This document shows positions 1 to 11,714 of a stretch of 64,000 bases of DNA, in pieces. Position numbers and translations under genes: made by a program. Below the pieces are notes generated by a model. That model saw only the letters and a program-made list of their open reading frames with translations, had not been told where the DNA came from and made no database searches. How positions within the stretch are numbered: position 1 is the stretch's first letter; every line of letters begins with the position of its first letter. Where the stretch lies: assembly GCA_964020975.1 (NCBI GenBank), contig OZ026624.1:28306056-28370055 (forward strand). The letters are read 5' to 3'. Source of the stretch: Hermodice carunculata. Taxonomy: Eukaryota; Annelida; Polychaeta; Eunicida; Amphinomidae.

Positions 1-1330
1 CATGTAAACAGGTAATATTAAAAGCCAGATAATGTTAGAAGTTTTATCAACATACGAGCAAATGTCATTTGACCGTACGGCCATTATTAGATGCAGGGAT
101 CAGCAATTTTACTTTCAAGGTGTTTGCAATTGATCTCCGCTGAATGAGTAGGCCTATTATGTTCCTGTCAAGAATACGCAAAACAGAATCCCCACCCAGG
201 ATAAAAATTGTTGTGTCCTAATGAATAACATCACTAAAGTTACTTTTTCTCTCAACTCATAAGACATAGGCCTAAAGATTATCCATGCATAAATCTGCTA
301 CAAAAGAATAACATGGCCTCCCAGATTCCCCACTTGGCTAATGGCTGCATGGCAAGGCAAATTATGTCGTAAAAATGAGATGCATTTTGGTTTATAATTG
401 TTTATCGAAATGATGGTCAAATTTGTAAGGTGAGTATTCATTGTTTTCGAAACCAATATAATTTGTATGAATTTTATCACATCCTTTTCTTGGATAATAA
501 TTAATATCACAACAGAGAGCCACACGTGGGGATGGCGACGGAACGTCTACAAACCAGAATGTATGTAAGAAATGCCGCTTATCTGCTCAAGTTTAATTGA
601 CGTCAGTACTAGGCAGTAGCTTAAGTCTACCATCTGAGAAAGTGAACTTCAGAAACAAGTAGACCTAGCAGAAATGCTAGTTTTTAACATAGGCAGAAGT
701 ATAACGACACCCTAATGATGAAAATTATACGTAGGGGCCTATAAAAAGTTATTAAAGTCTACCCTAGAGTCTGCGAGCAAGATTTCGTCAACAACTTTAT
801 GTAATAACATATTCATTTATAAAATCACTTAGATTGAGGCAATATAGTAATGTTTTGAAACCCGAAGAATCTATATCATGTACGTAAATAAAGGTTTTAT
901 CACCAACCTAGGATCAGAGAACATTGCCAAGAGACAGTATACGTACATTTTACAATAATGGGCCGGGGGAATGTTGATCTGAGGCACTGATGAAAAACGT
1001 CATTATATGGCCAGATTTAGTTATTTTTCCAGTCAGAAGTAAGAATATAATGTGAATGTTAACTAAATTTGAAAATATTATTTTCCAGGGAAATGCTGCT
1101 TTTCCAGCAGGAAGTGATAAAGATTTCGTCTTCTTTTTTTAGATAGAAGAAAAATGTTATAGTCTGTCAACCCTGAGTTACGGAAGGGGATTTCTCGAAT
1201 ATTTCGTAAATAGCGACAAAAATAACCATGTATTTCATACATAACCAAATCTAAGCAGTTTACCCTACTCTTGAAGGAAATTTGTTTGCATTGTGGTTTG
1301 TATTTATTTCTGTAACCAGCAATTTTTGCG
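1..1330. other. Non-coding stretch, nothing recognised
   Basis: AT-rich sequence with stop codons in all frames and no exon, repeat or RNA gene that I can support. AGGCCTA words of the kind common in marine invertebrate intergenic DNA occur near 150, 270 and 735. Confidence 0.6.
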
Positions 1331-1344
1331 TTTTTGCGGTCTTG

Positions 1345-1453
1345 TGACGAACGGTGCCGGCAGTTTAAACGGACCTGTTAATCACGTGCGCACGCGCACT
1401 TATCATTTCTTGGACGATATGGATTGCGCTAAGTTTTGCTTGCAACCGCAGAA
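1345..1453 (+). promoter_or_regulatory. Candidate promoter with perfect NRF1-type site
   Basis: A locally GC- and CpG-rich patch in AT-rich surroundings. TGCGCACGCGCA at 1387-1398 fits the palindromic NRF1 consensus YGCGCAYGCGCR at every position. NRF1 sites typically mark TATA-less promoters of housekeeping genes and lie close to the start site. A candidate first coding exon begins 56 bases downstream. A short upstream ATG at 1420 opens a small frame that closes over the main ATG. Promoter activity is an inference. Confidence 0.4.
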
Positions 1454-1516
1454 ATGACCCAAAATGCGGCTGAAAAGAAATACAAAGTGCATACAGCTAC
1501 CACATATGCCTCAAAA
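1454..1516 (+). CDS. Candidate first coding exon, unknown protein
   Basis: ATG at 1454 opens 21 codons, reading MTQNAAEKKYKVHTATTYAS then K, ending in phase 0 at a good donor (AAA|GTAAGG at 1516/1517). The peptide is hydrophilic and lysine-rich, has no signal sequence, and I do not recognise it. It was chosen because it follows a perfect NRF1-type motif and is cut by a near-consensus 5' splice site. A chance ORF of this length is easy to find, so the case rests on the combination. No matching second exon was identified downstream, so intron length and partner exons are unknown. Confidence 0.3.
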
Positions 1517-2658
1517 GTAAGGTATATTGATGAGAAAAGGTTGTGCATTAGATATGTCGGCAAGTAATAATCCATTGTTGTAATATTCACAAAATGCGTT
1601 TCCGTAGAGCAAGGTTGATAGACTATAGTCAGTGCTTTGAAAAAAACAGGTGTTAGTGCTTACTCGTTGGTTGAAAATCAATAGAATGAATATAATTTGT
1701 CCCAGGCAGTATTATGAAAACACCCTGGCTCATAACACGTTAATCTTGGCATTTTAGGCATTTCACAGGGGATTTTACGCAAGCCAAAGTCACATTGTAC
1801 CATACAGTTTTATATGCGCTGACTGTAAATAAGACGGTCGAGAACTACCGCGATCCCATGAGCCCTCATTCAATGTGGCAGCTGGTGAAAAACCGCTATT
1901 CGCATTCAACATACAATGGACTACATGACTCAAAATAAGCCGTAATCCGAGAACATGTATAATTCAACCACACCTACACGCCGTCGTCCAGACTGATGCG
2001 GTCACTGTGGGTTTTCCAACATTTTTCCCAAAAGCTTAACATGATCAAATTGCGACCTCAATAGAACCGATTAATTTTAGGCCTAACTGTACAACCCAGA
2101 CAAGGTGGAGAAATACAAGCACGAGGGTAACTGTCCATAATCTTCTGTAGGAAGTGATATCCTCCAGCGGGAAGTGACATATTATATTGCTGCATCAAGC
2201 AAGTTTTTACGTTGTTTCCATATTTGGAAAATTGAATCCGGTGTACAGTTTGAGAATGAAATAAAACTTTCAAACATTTGAGGCACGTTTTTTTTCTTTA
2301 ATTTCAAACTTGCAGCTTCAATCAGTGAATGAAAATAAAAATGGCTGTTTATTCGCGCGACTGGCCTAGTTCAACCTGTCTACTATGAACCCAGGGATAA
2401 ATGGAACGCCACTATGTTAACAGACAAAAATGCGTGTGGTCTGTCATTCAGCAGCCAATAATCAAGGGAAATCATGAAATCATTTCAATACAAAATTACT
2501 TTGGCACACAAAGATAATTTCCATAATTCACATATTTAGGACAAACCAACTTACTATAATGTGAGCGTACTATGCCTTGTGTGTACAACTGAATCTGAAT
2601 TACAATTTTGCTGAATGGAGCTGATCAGCCAGATAAAGAAACCATGTGGTTGAATGTC
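1517..2658. other. Non-coding stretch (possible intron)
   Basis: AT-rich, no supported exon. Two similar short phrases (GGAAGTGATA next to CCAGCAGG or CCAGCGGG) occur near 1105 and 2150-2170; I attach no meaning to them. Confidence 0.45.
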
Positions 2659-2808
<150 letters not shown>

Positions 2809-4090
2809 ATTGTGCCACCGGACACCGGATAGTACCACTTCACATGCTAGCTACACTGGAGACAAAGTAGGATATGCCAACGAGTACGTATAACATTCTG
2901 ACCTAACAAAATGATATATTGTACAGGAACGGAGTAAAATGAAAGCAGAAAATTCCAGAAAGAGCAAGAAAGCTTCAAAACCGCCTTTTTTTAGATGCTT
3001 AACATATTGATCCGCGACGTATATAGTAGAAGAGAAAGTAGAAAAGATGGACATTTGCTTAAATACAATCCCACGTTCACTGTGATGTCAATGAGATCAT
3101 CATTGTAATATGCCATTATATTGTCATTTCCATGCGCAGATATTAGTAACAATTACATGAAACAAATGCACATGATAGAATGTAAATTATCACAATGCTA
3201 AGTGCCATTGATGTTGATATTGCCACATTATGTCCTTAAAATCGACGCAATTTATTTGACTGACTGACAAGTAGAGTTTGGCCGATCATAACGATCATTA
3301 TCAAATTTATGTGAATATATACTTTCAGCAAAAGTAGTAATTGGAGCATAAAGATGCTTGTGGCGAGTTTTACCCCTGCTAGTCAGTTTTTCCCTAGATT
3401 CTGTTTTCATTATATTAATGCTTGTGATAGAGTTCTTTCTTCCGAATATTGTCAATGCACAAATCATGTTGCTAGGACGACATATACCTATTACAGGTCT
3501 CTTCAGTAACAAATGCTGCTATATCGACAACATTCTGGATTCAAAGGAAATAATTGCAATTTTGCATGTTCCGAAAAGCTCTTAAGCATAAACGAACCTC
3601 AAGGTATTAACTCTTTGTGAATAATCACTTCATACATTTTGAGCATTCGTTCATTGGAAAACCGTACTTTGAACTTTATTCTCGATTTGACGATGAAAAA
3701 CACGAACAATTTATCCTTACAAGTAATGGAAAACAAGGACAAACTAATAGAGAAGGAGGTTTATCTTGAAAGTAAAGCTGCATGCCCTTTGGCTTCCTTC
3801 TTGAGAATCATGTAATCGAATGCCAGATGCAACGACATAAAACAAACCGTGCAAAGTGCTTTTTGAATGGAGTGTGTAAAATGCCTAATGTTGAAAAATG
3901 GTTGTCCTGACATACTTTCTCATATTTTCAAATCATGCTTCTATTGTTCCTACCGGTGGTTTGTTCTTCAATTAATATCAGTTAAACCATTGCCTATTTT
4001 GTCTATGACCCTATTTGCGGTAGCTGGACTTCGTTATTTTGAGGTGTTCTCCTCATATTTTACGACAATGATAAATAAATAAACAAAAAG
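2809..4090. other. Non-coding stretch, nothing recognised
   Basis: AT-rich with scattered short ORFs on both strands, none with convincing splice borders or protein-like composition. An 86-codon frame on the minus strand (3252-3512) overlaps an equally long plus frame, which argues that both are chance. Confidence 0.5.
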
Positions 4091-4093
4091 TAA

Positions 4094-4157
4094 ATGGAGA
4101 ATCGAACCTGGATGGGTCTGAACAAGTGTGTCGTTCGAATCATTACACCATTAGGGC
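4094..4157 (-). tRNA. tRNA-like sequence (pseudo-tRNA or SINE head)
   Basis: Read on the minus strand, the block has an A-box-like stretch (ATGGTGTAATGATT) and, about 35 bases on, a B-box-like GGTTCGATTCTCC, in the order and spacing of a pol III type-2 internal promoter. The layout resembles a Glu/Asp-type tRNA. The acceptor stem is not well paired and the anticodon arm is poor, so a decayed tRNA or the head of a tRNA-derived SINE is more likely than a working tRNA. I see no SINE tail or second copy in the window. Confidence 0.4.
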
Positions 4158-4540
4158 CGTTGAAACTAAAAGACTTTTTCTGTGTTGGTCAAACCACTTG
4201 TGCATGACATGTGAAGCTATTTCGCTTCACCTTTCATACACAAATATTTCTAGAATGTATAGAAATTTTAGTTCCATGCAGTTTCTAAGATTGTGGAACA
4301 ACACGACGTTCAAGGTGCGAACGATGTTACTGTCCTAAAATCACGCACAGACGGCTTGGTTTGAAACGCAGACACCACTCAGAGTCGCTGGTTCTTGCAT
4401 CAGACTGAATAACAAAGCACTCCGCGCTCCCGGTCTGAGCTTTGTGCGTTGTGGTTTCATGTTCCTTCTGACACAAGAACCCATTTCTGCTTATGATGTC
4501 TCCTGATCTTTAATCAAGTTGTTTACAATGATAGGTTTAC

Positions 4541-4648
4541 CTGTATCGGTGCTGCCTGCGTTCCTCCTTGGTTTGCCATAACCACAAGAACCGCCAGCGC
4601 GTGCAGCAGACACCGCGTGCACACCTTCTGCATCTTTGGTCTCACCAT
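4541..4648 (-). CDS. Candidate first exon of a secreted protein (signal peptide)
   Basis: On the minus strand an ATG at 4648 opens exactly 36 codons ending in phase 0 at a good donor (ACAG|GTAAAC, exon end 4541). The peptide starts MVRPKMQKVCTR, continues CLLHALAVLVVMANQ, and ends GGTQAAPIQ. This is textbook secretory-signal layout: a basic n-region, a hydrophobic core of about 12-14 residues, then small residues suitable for signal peptidase cleavage around the Gly-Gly-Thr-Gln-Ala-Ala segment. The stretch is GC-richer than its flanks. A pyrimidine tract ending in CAAG about 75 bases upstream (near 4723) could be the acceptor of a 5' UTR intron. The mature part would lie in exons further left that I could not identify, so the class of secreted protein is open. 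A longer overlapping minus frame (4491-4739) shows no such features. Confidence 0.45.
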
Positions 4649-6881
4649 GTCTCAAGAGATCCTCAATCTTTGCTGGATGGGAGCTTCTGGCAGATTTCCA
4701 GATATTTCTTGCAGAAGTCTTGAAAAAAAGACGATACAATGAATATTATCCGTCTTGAGGGGATAAAAGCAGACAGTGGATGTCGGAGACAGAGGTTGTT
4801 GTCACGTTGGTGCTGGGCAGACCTGGACCACACGCAGTGCTCATAGTGCCGGGTTTTACCAGCGTGGGGCGTACCAACACAACATGCTGAATGATCGGCA
4901 GACAACAAAATTGAGCATATCTGATTGTCTGCTATTAAAACTAATCCTGAAAAGACACTGTCCCCGTCAAGGAGGGTTCTGGGCTTCTAATTATATGAAT
5001 AAAATGTCGTTGGTGTATAATGATTTCCGCCACTGACTGGCCTCAGGTGAATAGAGCTGCGCGCCAGGACAGCTTTCTCTCCAAAGAGGCTGGCGCACTG
5101 AAGCCTAGGAACCAGAAGGACTTGTCTCGTTCTTGCAAATGGAAACTCAATGTATAGTGCTTCCAGCGATTAACTTCTGTACACCACAGTTCATTTTGAT
5201 TACCCTCTCTAAGCGTACAAAATTTATACTGAAAATAATATTCGATCTTGTCATCTCTGCAAAAATTTAGTGATCATTCTCCCTATTGTATAATCAACTG
5301 GGTGTATTTCCTATGGCACCGTCTGACTTGGTCACGTATTTGACATGACATTACCTCATCAAATTGTCTTCCTCGCTACTAAAGCTGGATATCTACGCAA
5401 GCAAAAACTGAAACCGCTTTCATTCACAGTTTTCAATTTTAGAAAGATATACTCTCTGTTGCCTGAACACTAATGTGAGAAATGCTTTGTGTATTAATGT
5501 GCGTTGAGGTACTTTTGATGTTCAATCAAATTAAAAACATTTTGACCAGAACTGGTATTGACCTCTATGGCTTAAGTTTCATATCAACGTTGTTCTTTGA
5601 GATCTGAAGTATTTAAATTTCTGCGTCATAAAATACAGCACTTCGGCAGATTTAATCCTCTAAAGTATTGTATCTTCAGTCAAAGACGTAATTCTAAAAC
5701 AATCACCTTTAATATGCTTGAAGCAATATTTTCAGCATATTGGCGAAGATACCAAGCAAGTGTTCTTTAAGAATTATCGTGTCGTTAACCGACCATTAAA
5801 GAATGAAACAAGAGCTACCGCTGGCACCACTCCGAGCAAAAAGCAAGCATGCTAAAGGTGCGAATTTAAAACGTCTACTGCGGGCATGCCATCTCACAGA
5901 CTTTATTAAAAACAATAGGTGATGATAAATTCTTTACCATGGTATAAAGTTAAAGAAAATGCTATAGAGATAACGTGTGGAACAACCAGAAGAAGGCGAC
6001 CCGCCTGAGGAAGCAAGGCGTTAACGTAGTTGCGCGCATCAGAAATCGCTTGCCTTCAGACAGCCTAAATTAACATTGATAGTTCAATTTCCTGTGACAA
6101 AACACCACGAGCAAAACGACGTGCAAATGATTTCAATTGGGCATTTTCTTGTCAGTCTTAAATTTCAGTGTTTCGTCGACCGGTAAATGTCAGTATCACG
6201 CACGATTTTTGTATTATTTGTTCACAGCTGATGAAGTTTACCGTAGTATCTTATCCCGGGATAGCCAGAATTTCTTCCGACACAATGTTATGTTCAGTGT
6301 TGCAATTTGGAAATGCTTGAGTTTGCTCTCCCATAAATGACTGCACCGCCCACTGACAATGTCGAACTTTCTTCTTTGAGAACAATTGTTGGTCGGCATC
6401 ATCTGTCTAATAATCTTACAAACTCTTTATGTATATTGGAAGTCTATAATAAATTTTCTATAAGTTTAGTTGTTTATTTCTGTGGAAGTATATTACAAAA
6501 CATATCGTCACTTAATGCGCTTAAGGAAGAACTGAACACTATAAAGTTGGTGCTGTATCTTGGGGGATGGGGGCGTATTTTTCGCGGGGGTGGGTAATTT
6601 TCAGCAGTGTAATGTCCAGAAACGGTTTTTATGTAGATGAAATTAACCCCCATAAGTTGCAAACACAAAATCATTGACATTATGGATGCAACCAAAGTGA
6701 ACCAATTCCCATAATGAAATTATGCATTTCTCATTTAGATAGCTAGATAATCGCCTTTACCACATATTGAAGTTGTTTCCGCATTCATTTCTGCGTTGTG
6801 AGTGATACGTCCTCGCTGCAACCGAATAGTCAAGTTCATCAACCATTAACTCAGTCTGACATTAACAGTAAGCATACTTAC
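4649..6881. other. Non-coding stretch, nothing firmly recognised
   Basis: Immediately upstream of the signal-peptide exon this should hold its 5' UTR and promoter, but no TATA box or clear initiator stands out. The remainder, to 6.88 kb, is AT-rich with only short, mutually overlapping ORFs. Confidence 0.4.
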
Positions 6882-7003
6882 TCCGTCAAAAGTGCTGAAA
6901 CAGTATATTTCCCGAAAGTCCGATCCAAATTGAGCTTCACAATCAATATTTCATAGCCGTATGCTTTTCGAAAGTTGAACCGCGCCAATTGACAGAATGT
7001 TTT
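6882..7003 (-). CDS. Candidate internal exon, unknown protein
   Basis: Minus strand. A good acceptor (CTGTTTTTTACAG, exon starts 7003) opens a frame of 40 codons plus two bases, closed by a perfect donor core GTAAGT after ACGGA (exon end 6882). The frame begins KTFCQLARFNFRKAYGYEIL and runs without stop. The peptide is mixed, with basic and aromatic residues, and I do not recognise a family. It lies 81 bases downstream of another donor on the same strand. In one reading frame the two join in phase 0, which would make a very short intron. Both splice signals are clean, but chance cannot be excluded. Confidence 0.33.
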
Positions 7004-7084
7004 CTGTAAAAAACAGATTTGTTTTAAATGAACATTTGTATGTCCAGCAACTTGGGTGTTTGGCATTCAACGAATGTCACTTAC

Positions 7085-7209
7085 CATGTTTACCCCACAC
7101 GTCCTCGGGGTGAAGTGACCGGGCATGGACATAATTAAGTCCTCCAGAATTGCCATTCGTCGTGAACATCCTTTGGCAATAGTCTGACCCACTTAGCCAG
7201 TCTGTACTT
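7085..7209 (-). CDS. Candidate exon, unknown protein, two possible frames
   Basis: Minus strand, bounded by an acceptor (TGTTGTCTGTAG, exon starts 7209) and a perfect donor (CATG|GTAAGT, exon end 7085). One frame is open throughout and reads STDWLSGSDYCQRMFTTNG and onward to HPEDVWGKHG, a Gly/Ser-rich, Trp- and Cys-bearing peptide that looks extracellular, but it ends in phase 1. A second frame opens at an internal ATG, reads MAILEDLIMSMPGHF to CGVNM, and ends in phase 0, which matches the next exon (6882-7003). The two readings exclude each other, and I cannot choose between them from sequence alone. Confidence 0.33.
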
Positions 7210-8452
7210 CTACAGACAACAGCCCGTCATTCCTAATTGTCATATCCACATACTTTTCTTTTTGTGTGCTAGTTTGTTAATGGACATAGGTCCGTTTTGG
7301 TGTTCTGTACTGTACGCGAACCGACCCAAATGGTGCTGGGGGAACTTTGCAACGCACCCCAATATACTAACACTTTTTTCTCCCATAATCTACAGCCACA
7401 CATCAACAGTACTTTTGTTATGCTATAACGTCAAAATGCACTACAATGTACCATTGAAGAACGTAATTGTCTTTTCTGTGAGGTGGGCCCCCGTAACCCA
7501 TCATATATGAATGAAATAGTTCCATATTTCTTACCTGCCCCCCCCCCCTTAAATGTCATGATCGGCCACTTTGTCAATAAATAGACCGAAAACATCAGTA
7601 CAAAGTTCAGTCTATCAATATAAATTAAAGGACTACAGTCACAGTAAATTACAAAAAGAAAGATGGAGATTTACCGTCCAACGTTCCCTCTGTATTTATT
7701 TTTTGAGTTGCCAAGTACAAATTTTGCTCACCACCAAATCCTTTGGTCCGAAGTGAAAGATGTACTGAATCAGGCAAGGACGATACAAGTTTATATAACA
7801 TCATTTGTGAGTCAACTTGGTATAAACGCGCAGATACACACCCACGAAACTATGAGGTCATGATAGTCATTCCATCAATTGGCGATACAGTGGACGTGTT
7901 GCATACATCATCAAAAAATTGCCTCATCGAAATGCCATGCCGTGATAGAATATACGTATTCCAACTAAAACTCCTAAAACTTATATTATACGTCGACAAG
8001 GAGGGGGGTTTTCCTAATGTGAAGCGGACACAGCTCACTCACCCAATAAGCAATATTAGTGAAAAAGTACAGCTTGCGCATCTGCCCATTTTTTTTTCTT
8101 TTACACTGAAGTCTTGCCTTTTGTTGTCGTCTTAACCTAAATAATACAAACATGCACCGTGCGCTGAACTTTTGAAATGTTGAAAATAGCCAGCAAAACA
8201 TTATGTTTTTGGGGCTTTCGTGTGTGACCTTCCTCTGAGTGTACCTCTATTTTTTTCTTCAGGGGTTCACTTGACTGCTTTCAATCTTTTAAGTGGATAA
8301 AGCAGATTTGCGTTTTTGGAACAAGCCAATTATCTGCTGGTGTCTAGACTTATTAATGAGGAAAAAATCTAGCTTTACGATCTACGGTTCTTTACTATTA
8401 CAATAGCGTGACGAGTGACCTTGATAATAAGAACCGCGCCCTTGGTAATTTC
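7210..8452. other. Intergenic or intronic stretch with an unassigned 130-codon frame
   Basis: A plus-strand frame from 7743 to 8135 stays open for 130 codons, long for such AT-rich DNA, but it has no ATG near its start, no clear splice borders and no motif I recognise. Overlapping minus frames cover part of it. I do not call it a gene. Confidence 0.3.
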
Positions 8453-9104
<652 letters not shown>

Positions 9105-9575
9105 TATGCTTGACCATAGCTACATCCGGTACATATTATATCATAGACACTACGTATTGAACACAGCTACATCTGTTGCAACACAATTGTCAGCACGTAT
9201 TGAACATAACTACATCTGGTGCGGCATGATAGCATTGAACATAGCTGCATCTGGTAGAGCACGATACCCTTCGTGCATTGAACACGGCTGCATCTGGTCG
9301 AGCACGATGGTTGAACATTCACATATGGTAGATTACCACTCATTGAACACAGCTACATCTGGTGCAGCACGATAGTCACCGCACATTGAACATTTACACG
9401 TGGGACAGTACTATAGTTATCTTGCATTAAACATTTACATATGGGACATCACCACGCATTGAAAATTACCGCATCCGGTACAGCACAACAGTCACCATGC
9501 ATGCATTGAACATCGCTGTATCTGGTACATCAGATACAGTACTGCAGTCCCCGGTCGCCACGCATTGAAAGTTAC
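9105..9575 (+). repeat. 43-bp minisatellite array, copy set 1
   Basis: Degenerate tandem units with the phrase CATTGAACA-AGCTACATCTGGT-CAGCACGATAGTCACC. A well-preserved unit counts 43 bp. About 10-11 units, several with internal losses. The same 43-bp period and related wording (AACAGCTGAACAT) recur at 10.6 and 11.7-12.7 kb, so these look like remnants of one array. Because 43 is not a multiple of three, each unit shifts frame, and the apparent ORF here is spurious. Confidence 0.75.
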
Positions 9576-9688
9576 CACCACGCAATACCTACGCAGTCAG
9601 ACATCAATTACTTTCAGTTGTCCTTAGCACAAGTAGATTGTTCAACTGGGGCATAGGTTAATCCTTCGAGGGTAGTCTTATTGGGCTT

Positions 9689-9757
9689 AGTCAACAGCTT
9701 TCTTCGGTGCATCCTGGACGCTAAACGTCCATGGTGCACCCGGGAAAGCTGTTGACT
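9689..9757. other. 69-nt near-perfect hairpin (pre-miRNA-like or foldback)
   Basis: Arms of 32 nt at 9689-9720 and 9726-9757 enclose a 5-nt loop (CTAAA). Aligning the first arm to the reverse complement of the second gives 27 identities of 32. Three of the five differences are T/C, which in plus-strand RNA become G-U pairs, leaving only two true mismatches. The size suits a microRNA precursor, though the loop is short and the stem unusually complete. A related but weaker hairpin lies at 58.56 kb, so a small dispersed foldback element is the main alternative. Confidence 0.6.
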
Positions 9758-10003
9758 GTCGGTATGTTATCCTGGTAAGTGTTCTCTGAAATTTTCATTG
9801 AAAGTATTTTGAGAAAGGACAATACATAAGAAAATCGATGCAGCAGACGACCTTACAAATTGGCGGTCTCTGTTGTAGACAGGTTTGACATGGAAATCGT
9901 TACATATTTCTCGATTTAAAAACTGAAACTACTCTGTGTACCAATAAAGTTAAACCAGAAACTACAAGATCAATAAGTTGTTTTCACTATTCTCCATCGC
10001 CAG

Positions 10004-10258
10004 GTGCAAATTAAGTTGTATTTCATCAGTAGTTCACACTCCAGTCCTCCATGGGATCATCTTCCAGACAGGGTTCATTTGGCGCCTAGTTGGGAAGTTT
10101 GTGAGATCATGAAGAGAGATATGCAACATGGTCAGTTTTTACGATTTGGAAGCATTGGTGAATGGTATATTACGTATAACATTATATATTTGAGCTCACG
10201 CTACTATAACCCACAAGGTCAAAACATAAACTATCAAAAACCAATGTTGCAAGTTTAA
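10004..10258 (+). CDS. Candidate exon behind a strong acceptor, unknown protein
   Basis: A long pyrimidine-rich run ending in CATCGCCAG (TTGTTTTCACTATTCTCCATCGCCAG overall spans 9978-10003) forms a strong 3' splice site. The following frame is open for 84 codons to a stop at 10258, beginning VQIKLYFISSSHSSPPWDHL. Its first ~45 residues look protein-like (WDHLPDR, HLAPSWEVCEIMKRDMQ) while the end turns Tyr/Asn/Ile-rich, so the exon may really end earlier, for example at GTGAAT near 10160. I recognise no domain. Neither a starting nor a following exon was found. Confidence 0.28.
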   Translation: MQIKLYFISSSHSSPPWDHLPDRVHLAPSWEVCEIMKRDMQHGQFLRFGSIGEWYITYNIIYLSSRYYNPQGQNINYQKPMLQV

Positions 10259-10589
10259 TTTTTAAAAGTCATCTTACTTCACCTTATCCGAACTGGCAAA
10301 AAAATGAAGCCATTCATGCTTGACGGCCGAGAACTAAATCAGACGAGAGCATTAAACATTTTTGAGAATATTTATATAGTAAGTTATTTTCAGGGCCTTA
10401 GAGCCCTTGACTAGACCATGTCAAAAGTGCCAATGTCAAAATTTGAGTAGTTGCTCGTTATCATAGCACTTGAACAGTATGATTTTGGCAGATGTTGGCC
10501 ATGTTTGTATGCCCAGAATATCATGACTTCGCGGAGACTTGCTCTTTTATAACTTTATAATTATGATGGTACACGGGCTCAGGCTTGGC

Positions 10590-10835
10590 GTCCATGCAAC
10601 AGCTGAATATCATAGCTGCAGGGAGAGTATGCGTCCATACAACAGCTTAACAACACGACTGCACAGAGAGTATGCGTCCATGCAACAGCTTAACATGACT
10701 GCACAGAGAGTATGCGTCCATGCAACAGCTTAACAACACGACTGCACAGAGAGTATGCGTCCATGCAACAGCTTAACATGACTGCACAGAGAGTATGCGT
10801 CCATGCAACAGCTGAACACAACGACCTGACAGAGG
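10590..10835 (+). repeat. 43-bp minisatellite array, copy set 2
   Basis: About five to six units of 40 or 43 bp with the phrase CATGCAACAGCTTAAC, then GACTGCACAGAGAGTATGCG. Units differ by the presence or absence of a 3-bp insert (AACAAC against AAC), giving the 43/40 alternation. Wording and period match the array at 11.7-12.7 kb. Opposed long ORFs on both strands are by-products. Confidence 0.9.
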
Positions 10836-10950
10836 CTGTGTCTCCCTGTAAAAGCATCAAAGCGCAGCGGCTGCATGTCCTCGTGACAGAAGAACACTTT
10901 TTTTCAATTGTCCGTACGCAACCAATACATCGAAGTGATTGGCTACAGGT

Positions 10951-11031
10951 TATGATGATGATGATCATGATGATGATGATGATGGTGGTGGTGGTGATGA
11001 AGATGATGATGGTGATGTTGATGATGATGAT
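10951..11031 (+). repeat. Imperfect ATG/GTG trinucleotide repeat
   Basis: Run of ATG units interrupted by ATC and GTG variants. It gives Met/Val-rich frames on the plus strand and Ile/Thr-rich frames on the minus strand that are not coding. Confidence 0.95.
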
Positions 11032-11714
11032 GATAAAAGGTTTACACATGAATAATGTATGCTTTATTACTCTTAGTGAGGTATTGATTCGACATGTCAT
11101 TGATGATGATGTGTCGACCCAATGCCTCACTAACGGATGGTTCAACATTATAATCATTTTTGAATTAGTACTTAGGGTACTAAATTTCATGACCCCCCCA
11201 TTAGCACTTTAAAAATGATGATTTTCCCAAAAAATCATAGCAAAATTGCACAAAACATGCCAAAAATTGACCATCATTTTCTTATTCTATGAAAGTGTAC
11301 AAACCCATTTAACCCCCTCCCTCCTTGCATACTGTAAGTACTGATTAAAAAATAATGAAAATGTTAAGCCATCCCTAAGAATAACAAGGCATACATTACT
11401 CATATGTATACTTTTAAACTCTATCACTGTTATTATGTGAAGACGATTGACTTCTCTTTTCAGCATTATGAAGTTCATTTTTCCACCTCAAAAATTTGTT
11501 CAAGGAAAGCATTACAGTGAAGTCTTGACTGATCACACTTACATTCGTATATACCTTATCTGTACATTAAGATCTGTTTCCCATTTTAAAAACCGCGGAG
11601 TACGTGAAATTATATAGGGTCGAAAGAGTCGAAACAAGTAAACTTACAAACTTTGTCTAGACATCCAACACTTTTTCTGATATTATGTTGATTTTGGGAG
11701 CGTGTGTAATAAGT
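11032..11714. other. Spacer between minisatellite arrays
   Basis: Unique-looking AT-rich DNA splitting the 43-bp family into two arrays. ATGATAAAAGGTTTACACATG near 11030 and CATTACTCATATGTATAC near 11392 are similar in inverted sense, and with the GTGAGGTATTGATTCGACATG/GTGTCGACCCAATGCCTCAC pair (11078-11130) suggest small foldbacks. No gene seen. Confidence 0.4.

Noticed and set aside
7743-8135. 130-codon plus ORF
   Set aside because: Long for the composition, but no ATG near its start, no splice signals and no motif; overlapping minus frames are also open.
10690-11212. 166-codon ORFs in both directions
   Set aside because: They span the 43-bp minisatellite and the ATG repeat; composition is repeat-driven and strands mirror each other.
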